NCBI RefSeq assembly: GCF_000150275.1 | Contig: NW_002060974.1 | Location: 93,744-157,743, forward strand | Origin: Trichoplax adhaerens | Lineage: Eukaryota > Placozoa > Uniplacotomia > Trichoplacea > Trichoplacidae | Direction of reading: 5' to 3' | Length of the DNA: 64,000 nt | Part shown: piece by piece, positions 30,201 to 44,657 of the stretch | How the letters are laid out: the number at the start of each line of letters is the position of its first letter | Position numbering within the stretch: position 1 is the stretch's first letter | Position numbers and translations under genes: made by a program | The notes under the pieces: model-generated | What the model was told of the DNA's origin: nothing | The model's database searches: none | What the model saw: the letters and a program-made list of their open reading frames with translations, nothing else

Positions 30201-33200
30201 TTTCTAATTGATTTTTTAATTCATTCACCTTCTTATTCAATCGTTCAACTTCCAATTTATTAAATTTATCTTCGTCACTACGAAGATTAGCAGTGAGTCT
30301 TTCGATTTCTTCGCTTTGTAAACTATTCTTCTTATTCAACTTGATATTTTGTCGATCTACTTCTTGATGTTTCTTCGTTAATTCATCTAATTTCTCCTTG
30401 CATTCATTTAGTTCCGCTAATACTTCTTGATATTGACGATTTTCTTTCGATAATTTAAGCCAATCAGCAGAACTATTGGTAGGATTGTTAAAGTTTTGGT
30501 TAGTTATATATTGCTATATGATCAGTGGAATACTTAAATAAATGATTCACTAATGTAACTGGAAGGCCTAAACAAAAATTACAAAGTAAATGAAGAATGT
30601 GATGCACCGAAATGCATCGTGTTTATCATTTCATACGTATTTGTTGCAAAATTCACATAAAAATCTTCGGTGATGATGCTAAATCATTTCGCATCGATTT
30701 AAATAAAAGTATAGTAAGGATAGATATCTAAATAAAGAAGTAAAATTACTGCACTACGGCTGTTGCAAACTGAAAATAATTTAAAAATTAAATGAACGTT
30801 GATCATTATGATTGTACTTTGCATCAACCACAGTACTCGCAACTCGACATAGATTTTCATTTAGTATTTGAAAATATTAGTGAAAGTAGTTAAATGAAAT
30901 TTCGTGAACAAGTGCTAAGATGAAAATAAATTATGTAATCGCTGAGAAGGTATCGTAATCTTCCAGAACTATATTTTTACATATGCACAGTCCTTAAGAA
31001 GTAATATAGTAATTGAAGGCTTACTTAACGTCAGGACATTCCTTAGCAATTGAAGGCATTGGACCTTATTAGATAATAGAATAGTTTAATGATAAGATTA
31101 TTTCAAAATACTAGAATAGAATTTGATGAAACTAATATTGGTAATGATAAAATATTTACTATTAGGTCGACCAAATTTCAATGTCATTATTTCTCCATTA
31201 GCTTCAGATAGTCGATCCTTACTATTAATTTGCAATCACAGATTAAAATTCTTTAAAATAATGAATTCTATGCTGTATAATTTATAGCGTAGAGCAAGGT
31301 ATCTTATGTATTCAGGCACACCAGGACAAACACCAAATTTAATAACACTCACCTCTTTTCATTTTCTACCTCAAGTTTTCCAATTTCTTCCATTAGATTA
31401 TGTATTGTATGCATATCCGTTTGCCTTTGCTAGTTTTGACAAGGGATTAAGATAAATAATTAATAAATATGTGACAGGATAGCGAGAATTCATTTGTGAA
31501 ATAATTCTATAAGGAGAGAAACAGTGTATTATTTGATTTACAACATAACGCCAGATATAGCGAAATAACTGATAACGATAATATTGTAAAATATTTATCT
31601 ATGGACTCCATTTAATAAATCATTGTAATTTTATATCATTAAAAAGTAAACAACTATTATATAAACCTGCTTATAAGACATACTAACCTAAAGATTTCAA
31701 TATCGTAAAAGAGAATGTAAAATATATTTTAAGTTACGATTACAGCTATTTTCTAACACTATATAATAAAACCTAGGGAGAAACACTGTAGAATTTTATA
31801 ATAAAGGCTAGAGATAAATAGTTCTTACTGGTCTGGTTTATAGTAAAAATTTTTGAAAGTTAGCAATTGGTAAGCTCTACTTAAAGGCAACTTTTAATGT
31901 TGTGAAATGATCTAAGACATACTATTATACCCATTACCTTTGACATGTCATCAACAAATTTGTTCAGTTCACGTATTTCTGCTTGTAATTCGTCTAATAC
32001 AGAATTGACAATAAAATGATCATGTATTTAGATCATACAATGAAGGTTTTATGACAGCTTGAATCTAAACTATAATTATAATTTTATTAATAGATTTTGT
32101 AATTAAGATTACCAATAAAAAATAACTAACCTACTGTTACAGAACTTTTATACTTATTTAATTCCTCTTCCAAAAATGTTTTGGATTCGATTAACAAAGT
32201 ATTTTGCTCCCTTAATTCCTATTTTCAAGTATAGTTATATGGTTTACAGAAAGCGTAAATAGATCACATTAGCACAAATTACTTTCAAATTAAAGACATT
32301 GTGATAATTTCATGAAGACTTTACCTCAACTTTTTTCTTATTTTTCTCAGAGTCCTTCAATTTTTCTCTTAGTTTAACATTTTCTGCCTTGTACTTTTCA
32401 GCTTTGAAAAGCTAGAAAACACAAATGAAGTAAGTAACAAAGAAAATGTGTTATCTAATTTTTAACATCTTAACTTATTAAATTTGATTTAATAGAAGAC
32501 AGCTTTTGAGAACGTCCTCGGCTACTATCATCGATTTATATCGATAGAAAGCATTTTACAGAGATGGACCTACCTGTTCTCTAAGAACATCATTTTCATC
32601 CCTATAGGCCCTAGCACTTTTTGCTTCACTGGAGAGATCTTTAGTCTATACGTACATATAATAGAATGATTAAAATGTAGAAAAATTAAAAAAAATTTCT
32701 TGATCTAGAAGGATTTTATACCGTTTGCTGAAGTTTCTTAATCAATTCAATCTGTCTCGCCAGCTTATCCTTGAAGTCATTAATTGATTCAGTTTTATCA
32801 GCTCTACAGCATTGTAAAAAAAAACAGATCTTAGCACGTAGATTTTACATTTATAATTTATGTTAATTGAGTGCTATTACGATATAATTTGTTATGCACT
32901 AACAGTTCATCTTTCAGCATTCGTATTGTTGTATTTCGTTCTAATTCTTGATAAATATCAGGTTCACTAGGTGGTCCATTGGTTGTCCCCGGCTGACCAG
33001 ATTCGGACGCATTTTGATTTTCCTCATTTTCCGTCTAAAAGTATCGTGTTGTAGACGAATTAATATGATAAGAGGAATCAATGATACCTTATTAGAAGCA
33101 TGATGAGATTAATAGTTATGTAGCGGTAACTAAAAAACCTTACCCGTTGACCTTTCAATTCTTCTATATCGTGTTCCAATTGAGCAGAATTCTGAGAGTA

Positions 33201-36200
33201 AAATAACGAGGAAAAAAATTATAATTTACAAAATAGAAACATTATAGTTCGTAAAATAGAAAACTGACAGACAATATTTAGAAGTACGTTATACGCACAC
33301 AGTATTTAGTTTAACAATTCTACTCATAATAAAAGTAATAATATACCTTAGCGAAGCTATCGCGTTGATCAGCGACTTCTTTTAAGTGTTGAGTCAGTGT
33401 CTGAACTAAATTTTTTAATTCCCTATCACCAAAATAACGAACATGTCATGTTAGAATGCTTTACTGCTTGGCTTTTAGTAAGCGTAATTATTTATTTGTA
33501 CTTTAGTCTACAATTTTAAAATTGACAAATTCAAAATTGTTAGCATATTTCGCTACTACGATAGCAGTAGTAATAAAAATTGTAAGGTCCTTATTTTATC
33601 TTATCTACTTACTCGTTTGATAAATTGCTGCTATCTTCAGTATTATATGGGACTGTTTTTTCAACGCTTTCAGTCATCTAATCATTATAGATAATGTAGC
33701 GATGAATTGATAAGTCAATTTAAAATCATAAGCTTGCAAGGTACCTTCTGCTTTATACTGTAACGCAATCGATTAAACAGTGTACAAAGGCATAAAAGTT
33801 ACTAACCTCTTGAATCAAAGGTACCAGCGCTTCCTGGACATCTACCGGTAACGTTTTTATCCTTTCTATCATTACTTCTTGTCGTTCAGACTAGAGAAAA
33901 GAAGAATCCATTGTCGATTTGCAAAATTAGTAAATTTTCCTAAATTAAAGTAATAGTACCATGCGATGACATTAATAATATCACTTATTACAATCATTAA
34001 TGATGTAAGAGAAATTATCGTGGATTTTATAGCACTGATAAATAATAATTCAGCAACGCACTATAGACCACATCAAAAATTCTGAGCTACCCCATAAACA
34101 TTTTTATACGTTGTACCTGCACAGCACACCCAAGTATGAGCATCAGTACTTTCTGTAATTCAATTTGACTTACATCTAAATAAAGGATTTAGCAAGCACA
34201 AAGACAGATGTTTACCCTAATTAGTATTAGCTAAGGTGTCCAAATAAGATATAGCTGAAGGTATAAATTGTTGGCATAAAAGCCGAGTGATGTTCTCCTT
34301 AATTAAACACATGCTATTGTAATCATCATAACTTATAATCATAACACAGAGTGTGTGATCTTACCGCTCTCAGGTTCGTAGCTAGCAGCGACAAAATTAG
34401 GTGGTTTCATTACGACTAACTGATGGAGAGCATCCTACATGAGCAGTAATTGAATGGAGGCACGTAAAGCATTTAGTATCATAGACGTAAGTGATCAAAC
34501 TTAATATTAGAAAATTGGAGTATATAATATTTAAGTTTTCTATGGTCTTTTCGCTGAAATTTTTTATAAGTATAATTGCTATCTCTATCAACATAATAAG
34601 CTAGTGATCAGGAGTAAAGCGTTAAGTATAGATTGTATATGGCACGCACAGTTTTGATCATTTTATGAATTAACATAGCGACTTTGCTGCATAACAATGT
34701 TTACATATCAAACTTAGAGGTCAGTAAATGACTATAGCTTACAAGGTTCTCAAGATTTAGCGTAAATGTGAGTCCTCTAATTAGTCTTACGTAATACTAA
34801 TTATTATACATGCTTTAGGATATAAAGCTATAAAGTGATACCAGTAAATAAGCCACTAATCGATTGCTTAAATTAGTTATAATTCATTTACAAGTTCACG
34901 GAGAGATACTCGCATTACTTACTGCTATAGCAAGAAAGAAAATTAAAAAAACATTCTAAATAGAATGTAAGTAACTTTCACATATTATCAGGATTTTTAT
35001 GCAAAATTGTAATTTATGATGGCGAAACAGCGCGATTTTATTTACATTAATAGAAGGATGAAGATATAGTATCATGGTAGTCTATAGTAGTTTTATCTCT
35101 TGTATCTCTATATTATAGTTGTTATGTATTGACCAGTCATGAAAAAAATTTCATATCGCAATGGCAAATGCACTGGATAGTACTGTAGATCTGCAAAATC
35201 ATAGACACGTTGTATGAATTACATCTATCATCAGTGAGAAAATCTTGGACTAAAGTTGATAGTGAAACCGATCAGCAATAGTTGGCATACTGTGTATATG
35301 ATAGTGCAGTGATTATGTACACATTGATTATCACGGCACGATTTCATAGGTTATATTGTGGCACTATGGTAGTCAATCGAGAAGCGTTTAGTTGACATAT
35401 TTCTATTTGGTCCATACAGTACTACCGTTTCAATTGTAGGAACGACACGTATTTTAATCATAGCTTAGGTATCGTTAAAAATGAGACAAAAGATAATTAA
35501 TTAGCAAGACGTGAGTAATGAAAGACGATTTATCATTGTTATTTTATTAAGATTTAATGGATACGCAAATAATAGGACTAACTGATTATTCATGTATTAG
35601 CTTTCGATACCCAAGAAGAACTTAAGATCAAACAAGATAGGAAATCTGCAGTACAACATTTACTACTTGCTGTACTATAGGTCATTTTACAACTTGATGA
35701 CTCGCCGATTATACTAAATTTTTTCTTAAAAACGACACTCATAGGATATATGCTTTCATATCTGAATCGACGTAGATTAGTTGAAATCTTATCTACATAT
35801 CTTATTAATTTAGAATAAAGCAAATAGACTGGATTTTAGGATGGTCTAATGTACCGTAACGCAAGTATGTTCCTTGTTAGTGAAAGAAAATAAAATGAAA
35901 TTTAATCTAAATTTTGTATTATTGATTAAAAATACAAAATTAAAATGAAGAAATAGCGAATGACATTTTGGAGTAGACAGCGTAGTACAATCTTGTTTAG
36001 AAGGAATGGACGTTTTTAAGGCTTTAAATCATTCATCGATTAATTATTTACAGTTAAGATGATTATGAGAGTATTTATAGAGCAACCAATAGGGTTGGAA
36101 AGATACAACATAATCATTTCATTTAAGTTCCATACCTGATAATAATTTTTAAGATTTTCGATTAGCAGTTCCAAATTTTGTTGTCTCTGTATACTATTAT

Positions 36201-37631
36201 TAACTAAGCGGTTGACTCTGGCCATACCAAAATTTTTCGGATCGCTAAGGGTATAAAAATAAAAAAACAAAAGCAATTTAAAAAAATTGGGGTTTTGGTT
36301 TCGTACAGTATTTTACATTTTTATTTTATCGATCGGTATGGTATATCATGCTCTTATATATTTTATTATCGTAGGCTAACAAAATAAATTTAGATATAAT
36401 TACAGTCATGAAATCGTGACTAGTACAAGAACCAAAGAGTTAACCGCATTAATGCTTGGTAGGTGTAATCAAGTTACAATAAGCATATTTCTACTACTAA
36501 TAAGAATCACGATCGAGCTCTTGAGTCATGGGTTCTTAATCGACGCAGAATACTATCCGTCATTATTCCAGTAAAAAGCTATAATTCTAACAGTTTCACT
36601 ATTGACCTGTATTGTACAGTTGTAGAGCATCTGTGAAACGATCATGATGAAGCAGGAGCATATTTATATAGCTCAAAATTAATGATAATCCTTGTTACAG
36701 CAAGTGCTGCGGTATGATTTTTCACATCATTCTATTAAACCTCTTAGGAAATGTGCAACAGCGTCTAACTTGATGGCAAATGCTGTACCATATAATAAAT
36801 TTGAGATAGTTAAAAGTAAAAGGAAATGACGATCATGGGCACTCCATCCTTTTCAATATGTTTACAAAGGAAATAAGACTTAAATTATACTCTTCACTAC
36901 TATTTGAACAATACAGTCTATTACTATAAATAAAGTAACGTAATGGTTGATTTAACCGATCATTAGAAATTGGTTGTGTATAATAAGTTGTTGGGAATGG
37001 AAGAGTATTAGCACAATAAAGTATTTAAACGTGTAGAGTACTGTCGATTTACAAAACTTACATGTCGACCATCATTTGATTGAGAATCACCCCATTTGCA
37101 AAATCGGTAATAGATTCCACTTGTGAAGCAGCAGCAAATGTCTTCGCCTATGGTCAAGATAGAGAAGATTTTAGTGAAGCATTACTCTTTTTGAATGTAT
37201 GTCATAGAGTATCGTGCTTAATGCTTATCTTTATGAATGACCGTTAACAATATAATTATATTAGTGTAATAAACAATATCCGTGTGCTGTACATGTGTAC
37301 GTCTCACTTTAATGATTAGTAATGAATAACTGAGCATTTTTAAGAATGTATCTATGCAAACAATGTTAATTGCACTACACTCAAGAAAAGATTTACAATC
37401 GTCTAACTTGTTTTACTCTATATTAAATTGAAATATCGCGTACCGTGTCATCTTAATATTACAGCAAGACTACATATAACCAAAACTTCAATGATAAATA
37501 GTACACGTGTAAACGTCAATTCACTTTAATACGATAAAGGACAATATTAATAACAAAATCATTTAGGAATGATCACATTTTCTTACCCAAATTACTAAGG
37601 GCGATTGAAAGAAGGCTTGTGTTGGCGTCAT
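21274..37631 (-). CDS. CCDC88: CCDC88 family (girdin/Daple) Hook-domain coiled-coil protein
   Basis: Vertebrate members link dynein, actin, G proteins and receptors. 28 exons, 5' to 3': 37587-37631, 37062-37147, 36136-36244, 34365-34434, 34117-34175, 33807-33890, 33613-33677, 33347-33422, 33144-33191, 32904-33034, 32722-32803, 32574-32645, 32325-32411, 32131-32218, 31938-31993, 31353-31429, 26071-30472, 25844-25968, 25665-25754, 25524-25563, 25251-25339, 24975-25041, 24255-24854, 24001-24146, 23445-23519, 22349-23351, 21630-22208, 21274-21474. All phases join: 8652 nt, 2883 residues (girdin 1871, Daple 2028). The Hook domain (about 1-165) has SPLVIWAKTF and LMLILGCAVQ. SARAYRDENDVLRE follows. 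The coiled coil runs to about 2270, ending near LDITAAKVAQRCE (girdin LDITSTKLNNQCE). KKWDRKIRTLLKS matches girdin's post-coil basic region. The tail is disordered, Ser/Pro/Arg-rich, with two YES(A/S)TLPRNF motifs. No clear G-protein-activating or PDZ-binding motif. An in-frame stop precedes the ATG. Exons 20-22 rest mainly on phase. Confidence 0.92.
26404..26868 (-). repeat. Five in-frame 31-residue coiled-coil repeats in CCDC88
   Basis: Five consecutive 93-bp units encode variants of NIDLEKKNAELRRQLLELQ followed by NQLDDLNKTDEK (residues about 1614-1768). Units differ by only a few residues, for example LRRQ versus LHRQ versus LHQQ. They are far more alike than any other part of the coil, so they probably arose by recent tandem duplication. 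A 31-residue period equals four heptads plus three, so each unit shifts the heptad register. Confidence 0.93.
34435..37061. other. CCDC88 introns 2 and 3 (with small exon 3 between)
   Basis: Intron 3 (34435-36135) and intron 2 (36245-37061) are the largest introns of this gene, close to its 5' end, where transcriptional elements often lie. They are AT-rich with no repeat array and no other gene recognised. Only exon 3 (36136-36244) interrupts them. Confidence 0.6.
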
Positions 37632-40600
37632 TTTCCAGAATAATTAAAGGGTGAAATTAAATCCAAAACAATTGGCAAAATGGGTAACCAATTTCTTAAA
37701 ATTGATGGGTAATTGAAGTTGGAAAAGGTTTAAAAGTCATGATAAGGTAGTAAAAATTCCAATAGGAAAGTTTGCTTAGTTAATTCATCTCCGAGAAAGA
37801 TGGAGAATGGTAACAATCAACGTTGGTATATTCAGCTTTTCCTTGAGTTCGAGTCTCCAACTGGTGTACAATTTGCACAGTTAGGGTCCAATCTACGTAT
37901 TAGCGATAAGATAGTTATAATGATCAGATTACTGTTGATATCAAAGTTACCGATAAAACGAGAGATTTATCCATTACAGCAGGGTGAGAAAAAAAAAAGA
38001 AGGAGTTCCCCACACTATAATTATTTATCGTTGCTTTTATCGGTTCTGCATGGCGATGTCAATAGCAAGATGATATTTTTAGACTGACATTGCGTTGACT
38101 ATACTATAAGCGTAACTCTAATTTCACAATGTGCGTCAGTCTAAAATCGACCGGAAATTTTATTATTGGTATCGTCGACTAGGGAAAAGATTTTCGTTTT
38201 TACCCTTAGTATTGAATATTAACAACTAGTTTGTAGTTCAAGAAAGAGAAAATAAAATATCTGTTAACTACAGTAACTTGTACAATTTGACAATCGGTTA
38301 TGTCAAGTTTACACTGGAAGATCAAAGCTCAGTGTAAAAATACACAGCAGTGACAAAATTTCACAGACGATTTCGCTGACGACGGCAATCCCCAGTAATG
38401 GACTTCATCAAGTCATTTCAATGAAAGGATAAACATCAATAAAATTAATGGAAAAATTGGACTTACAATAATTGAATAATTTCCAACTTGAAAGAATATG
38501 GACTTATAAATTGGTAATAATGTCCAATTTAAATTGGGCTAATGTTGAAAGTATTTTTGTACAGTGAAAACATGAAAATTGCTGTGCTTTTCTCTTCTAC
38601 TCCACTCTATATACAGTAATACTGTATTACCGGTTCCTAAAAATAGTCAGTGTGTTGTCTACTTGGTTGGAAGGCTGTTCATTACAGTATTAGGGATGAA
38701 GTTGATGATTGTGACAAGAGTAGAATCACCGATACATGGATTGAGGATAGTGTTGTTTGTATAGCGGATGATGAAGCTCAAAGTTGAGAGGTGAATTTTC
38801 TTCTCAGTCATCAGCCTACTCTACTACTGACTTCATGGCATTACGTGGTACTGTACGAGTTGAATCGGTTGTCATTCGTCTGTACATAGCGTCACTTTAT
38901 TGTGCGATCGATGCTCTTGCTATTGTCAAGAAGAGTTTGAACAATGTGGGTTGGTTGACATCTCCCTTTTGATTGACGTGGTGATGAATAAAAGGTAACT
39001 CCACCATTGTCTAGTCAATCGAGCTTTTTCCCTTTTTAAACTACTATTGATTGATTGATATAAATAAATAAAAGGCACCATTAGTACTGGCATAGTTTAT
39101 TCTATGGACTTGGATAGTCTACACTCGACAGTATAGCATCGATTGCGATGAATCAATCATATCGTTTCAATTGAGTCTGTTATGCTGTCAAAGTGCGTGA
39201 ACTAAAATAGCTTGAATAACAGCATTTTACACATTGATTCTACAATTACTGTAATCAAAGCAATGTTGTGCTTAAACGATGCCTGCCTGACCGCATCAAC
39301 ATATCGTACGGTAGTACGCGTAACTGGGTAAGGTAACGGGGGTGAACCCTTCAAAGGTACGTTGTGTAGTAGCGATGATGCTACGCTTGGCACGTTGATA
39401 GTCTAGTGTTGACGTTTATGTAGGATGACACTAGTCGATCGTACTACCATGATGACTCATCTGGTGGTGGATGCCAAGGAAATGATAATAAGGATTTGAA
39501 AAATGCTCTGTGATGGCGATTACGTCTAATAACTGTGTTTTTGAACTTCGATTTAGACTGCCAGCCATCATGGACCTTGAGAAGGATAGTTATCCTCGTA
39601 GATGTTGGAAGTGGCTAAGATTGTTATACTTTAAAATCATGCAAATACGATAATTAAATGTGTAATAACATGGTAACGATCACAAGTTCTACGCCAATGG
39701 CAGTCATCTTTAAGCTGTAGTTTGCAGTAAGAATAAAATGAGCTCAATAGGATATCACATTAGAATAGTAATAGGGATCAACTTCAACGATTGCTGAAAT
39801 CTCCGATGAGTAGTGCACTGAAGTTTGTATGCATAGGTAATCTTGAACAACATCACAAATTAGAAGTAGGGCGCACTCTTTCCTTAGTTCCCGCTGAGCC
39901 AAGCCTATGCGAGTTGTATAAGTACAATGTGGAAATATGAACTAGTGTATTTTATACTTTATGTTAACATGATAATTCGTGTTACTGTAAATGCCGCATG
40001 GTCTGGAATAAATATTTTCTTATGGCCCATATTAATGCCAATGAAATAGTAGAATCAAGCTCAATGTGTTACCCTTTGATTTCGAAATGACTAACGCATC
40101 TAAGAGTATGTGTATGCGGGTATACCACTCGTACTATAAAATTTGTTATTGCGGATACGAATTGACCGGATTATTCAAGAAATAAAGAAATTCGAAAGTC
40201 TCAATCTAGCATATATTTTACGGATAATGTATCTATTTTCACAGCTATTTAGCTTAATATTGAACATTTTAGGCTGTCATTGAATGCGTCTGCAGGTCAT
40301 ATGGGTCATCAATCGTACTAGATCATGATCAAACATAGGGGTTAGCGCAAGTAAACTAATATCCGATTGAAATGGAGTAAATAATATTTAGATGATTACG
40401 GTTTAATTTTCAAAGTCTCTTCTCCATACTTTGAACGGAATGATGGGCATAAAATGTGATGCAAGAACAGTTGGACAAAATTTTGCGTTTATATTCTACC
40501 CATGGTATACGCTAATTGTATTTGAATGTTTTTATGGCTAGTAACTTCCCTTTTAAATGAACAGCCAGAAAAGCATCCTATCTGCAATTGCTTAATGCTA

Positions 40601-43600
40601 GTAGACACTTGTCACCTTACTCGTATTATAGATGGATGCGTGCTGTAGCGTTATTAAGAGTCACAGAAAGATTTTAGAATAATTAGATAATCCTGGCAAT
40701 AGCACTCATGATGTAAAAGTTGCCTACCCATCAAGCTTGATGGATAAAATTTCGATCAAACTATATCATATCCTCATGTAACAATTAAAGTACTAGACTA
40801 CTGGCTCTATGTATACTGTTTACATATTATAATGATCGAAGGTTCATTGTACAATTGCGCTTATTTAGCGAAAGAATATATGTTGTATGTAGTGTAACTC
40901 TATTCAGTTGAACGCTAGTAAATTCATACTCAGAAGCAGTATCGATAAAGTCAATTTGGAAGGAAAATATTCCCCTTTCAGTTCTATCTCTACAAGTCTA
41001 CTCTATTGCAGTACTACCGTGTTGCTAAGGTTTACTAGAATGACACCAGCACAACCGTTATAGGAACGAAATTGCCGCATATTAATGCTTTCCTCTTCAG
41101 GTCGTACATGAGAAAATCTTTAAACAGTTTTGATAGCTTTCGGTAATTCAACAACAACACAAAACGTGATGATAAATCATTACATTTAAGGTAACCGTGT
41201 TGTAAAGTTGCGGCATCACAGGAATAGCTTGTAGGCGGATTAGGATTCAATTTACTAGCTTCCTATTTCCGTGATTTACTGCGTATTAATTACGGGAAAT
41301 AAAACAATAATGTAGTTACATCAATATAGATGTAATTAGCTCCTACAAAATAATCTATTTACTTTGTCAAATATTGTGTACATTGCTGGCGACAGTCGTA
41401 TTGAAATTAGGCTTGATTAAATTGTTTGTGTATGTATTCTTCTCATGACATTTAAACCGCCCTTTAGCAAATTAGAATAGATAAGTAGGCGTATGTATTT
41501 TGATAATTGGCATACAGTATTACTAAACACCTAGTATGTATAGTATATATCGCCATAGTGTGCATGGTGACACGAAAGGCAACGTAACAAAATAGCTATC
41601 ACTGCGATCATTTCTTTTTGATGATTGTTATTTTGTGAGCAGTTAATCTTCTAAATTTCAGTCAGTGTTATATAGATTTACCGGCTTTACGGTTAATATA
41701 TTCAACATTATACAGTATACCGGTATTTAATCTTTTAATCGATCGAAGGTGCACTGTATATGTCCAAATAAGCGATAAAATAATTCCCTGTTAGTATCGC
41801 GTACTATATCATAAGGCTGCCACATTCCGGTATTCCACAGTTATTCACTCTAACTTAATAGTCGGGACCTAAAGCACAGTATACTGCGCACTTACTTTCG
41901 ATATTCTCTTATGGATTCCCTAAATAATATTTAGGTGCTCCAAGATTAGAAGATAGTATTAAATATAAAAATGTAAAGATATAGGAAATGATTGGACTAG
42001 TGTAGCAATAAGATAAAATAACAAGCAAAAAGTACCGTAATCTACATACTCGTATCTGTCACTAATGGAATGATCAGATTCATGAACAATGCAACGTTTT
42101 AAGTCATCATCATCATGCCTTCTATGCTTTAATTAAATAAACATTGATACAGTATACTGCAATTATAGTAGTACATTCCGGAGGAAAATCTAAAGATAGT
42201 AAGAAATATTTTATAACATTAAACACAGCAGTTTCTGTATTCTTAGCTACCTTTATGGGATGTCAATCAGATCTGCGTTTGTATAACGTACACCATGTTT
42301 CCATTATGGTATGATTGCAATGATTGCATATTAATTACATAACACTTAGAAGGAAAATGTCAGACAAACGCTAATTGCTAGACGATTGGCTAAGTGAGAG
42401 ACTATAATATGCATGTTAGTCAAAAGGTAAATCAATTATGCAAATGATTCGGAAACATATTAATGGATTACTTTATGAGCGCATTAATACGACTGCTCTA
42501 TTTTTCTTGCTTACGGCCGTATTAACTAGTACCAATAGCCCATTCTGTATCATTTGATATAGGATCACATTATCGGCCTAGATTGATGTTTGTTGCATGG
42601 TTATATGCAGTAACATTGCTACAGTAGTGGTACAACAGTATGTATTGTATAATATATACTACAGTTTGTCCGTTAATTATATAGTATCATACTATTATTG
42701 AATAGTATATATTGGTATTTTGCAAAATTATGATCTAATTCAGATTAATTATAAACTTACTATAAAAGAAATAATGAGAAATGCATGTATAGCGAAATAT
42801 GATGAAATATTGCAATGCCAAATTTAAGCCTAATAATTAGTATTTAAAATTTTTATTGTATAAATGATTATTATATTAACGATTGATTATTATTTAAGTA
42901 CATGTACCTGTATGACTGCGCTAATTAAGATCCTAAGTCACGAACTGCAGGAATGATAATTCTGGCGCAGTAAGTCCAATACATAAAAATTTTTACCTAT
43001 GCTAGTAATATTCCTTTAGGATTCACCCAAGACGGGAATTCATAAAAATTATTGCTATGATGCTAAAATTTTGTTCTATATTTCTTCGATGAATATAAAT
43101 CTTGACCATTATCTGTTTAGTTGCTCGAAGTTCTGATCATAATAAAAATTATTACTTGTAACGTAGTTACTGAAGCAAACGCTTATATACGATTTACGCA
43201 TATTAATATACTGTTTTGCTATACGTTATGAATATACGTATTGCTAAAATGATTTCTTTTAATTGGTTGGCAAATGAATGAGATCCATGTGATGTATAAG
43301 TATCGGCGTTCTAATCGAATCGCAGGTGTTTGACATTGATGACATTGGTTAATAAAAGTGGGTGATGCACTTTAAAAGTGTACATCATATCACTAATTAA
43401 GGAAACATACGAGTACTAGCGGTTTATGAAACAATCATTGTTTAATTCAGAGATGGATATAGTATAAACCTAGATTGCTTATATAGTCAATATGTAGAAA
43501 GACGGTTTTGCGATCGCTTAAAACTGTAATCACCATTGTACTCGTAATCATCTGCAAACATGCATAAGCAACGACGTTGCAAAGGCGATACGCATAATTC

Positions 43601-44657
43601 AATTTAGCATATCTGGCAATTTGTGCATGTTTAGGTGCATCATCTATAATACTTCATAGTCCATTTCTAATATACGAGTAATTTAAGCATTAATTGGCAG
43701 GTTCTCGTAGTCATAGACTAAAAGGATATTATTGTCTTCGATTAAATAGAATATAGTGTAGAAGCACTAATTATTCTTTCTTCGTAGTAGTCTTTCTGTA
43801 CATGCAACATTCATAAAGTATATAAATTTATACTTAGTAACCTAGCATTTAAAAGTAGACTTCTAAATTATAGCTATACTTTGGCAATCTCGCATATCTT
43901 TTTTTGCAATTAAATAAAAAATCTCATAAAAGTAAACAAAAGCATTATCTTCAAGTTTAAAAAGATTTACTATTTTCGTAGTAAATAACGAATTATTTGC
44001 TACATCATTCTGAATTAACTAATAACTGCAACTATTTTTATCGGCTATAATACTGCATCACAACTATCACACAAGTCATTAGAAACGTATAGTATACGTA
44101 TAATACACCATCTTTTACATTATATTAGAGCGAACTATTGATATGTTAAGAAGCATTGCAGGGTTCGTATAGGGCAATGCTAGTTATTTAGTAATCACTT
44201 ATTTGCGTAAACGTGATAAATCAGATAGTAAATAATGGATATTATTAATAAGCTATTTATATAAATCTAAATTCACGACGATAACATTTATCATATAACT
44301 AACGAATGATTTTTAAGCAATCGCTTGTTATGATATGACTTACGAATATATACATTAATACTAGAAACAGATTATTTTATAGCTATGGTACTTGCAGAAA
44401 TATTTGTTGTATGAGCATAACATCTTTCAGCTCTAAATTCATGCTCGTACCGGGAATTATAATTTTAGTACATTAACAATATCATAAAAGTTTATCGTAG
44501 GCGCTATTATGTTAAGTAAGATTTATAAAACATCGATTGATGAAACAAACACTTCATTATCTATTCTCTGATCACAAGTTCATATTTTGCAAGTGTAGAA
44601 AGATGAAAATTTCATGTATGGGACGTGAAGGAGCTCCATAATTTCTCGAATCAAGAA
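37632..44657. other. 7-kb intergenic region, no gene found
   Basis: It lies between the CCDC88 start and the VTI1B stop, both on the minus strand. The part nearest CCDC88 (about 37640-39600) is less AT-rich and should include its promoter. It holds a 12-bp inverted repeat (38077-38088 with 38135-38146) and palindromic words such as ATACAGTAATACTGTAT near 38610. From 40000 onward it is strongly AT-rich. Isolated short open frames (37800-38087, 38579-38972, 39202-39393, 41035-41250) have no recognised family or splice partner. Confidence 0.5.

Noticed and set aside
28533-30263. Several plus-strand open frames of 60-100 codons
   Set aside because: They lie opposite the 4.4-kb CCDC88 coiled-coil exon; its Gln/Glu/Lys/Leu codons keep the opposite strand open. 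There is no family match and no splice logic.
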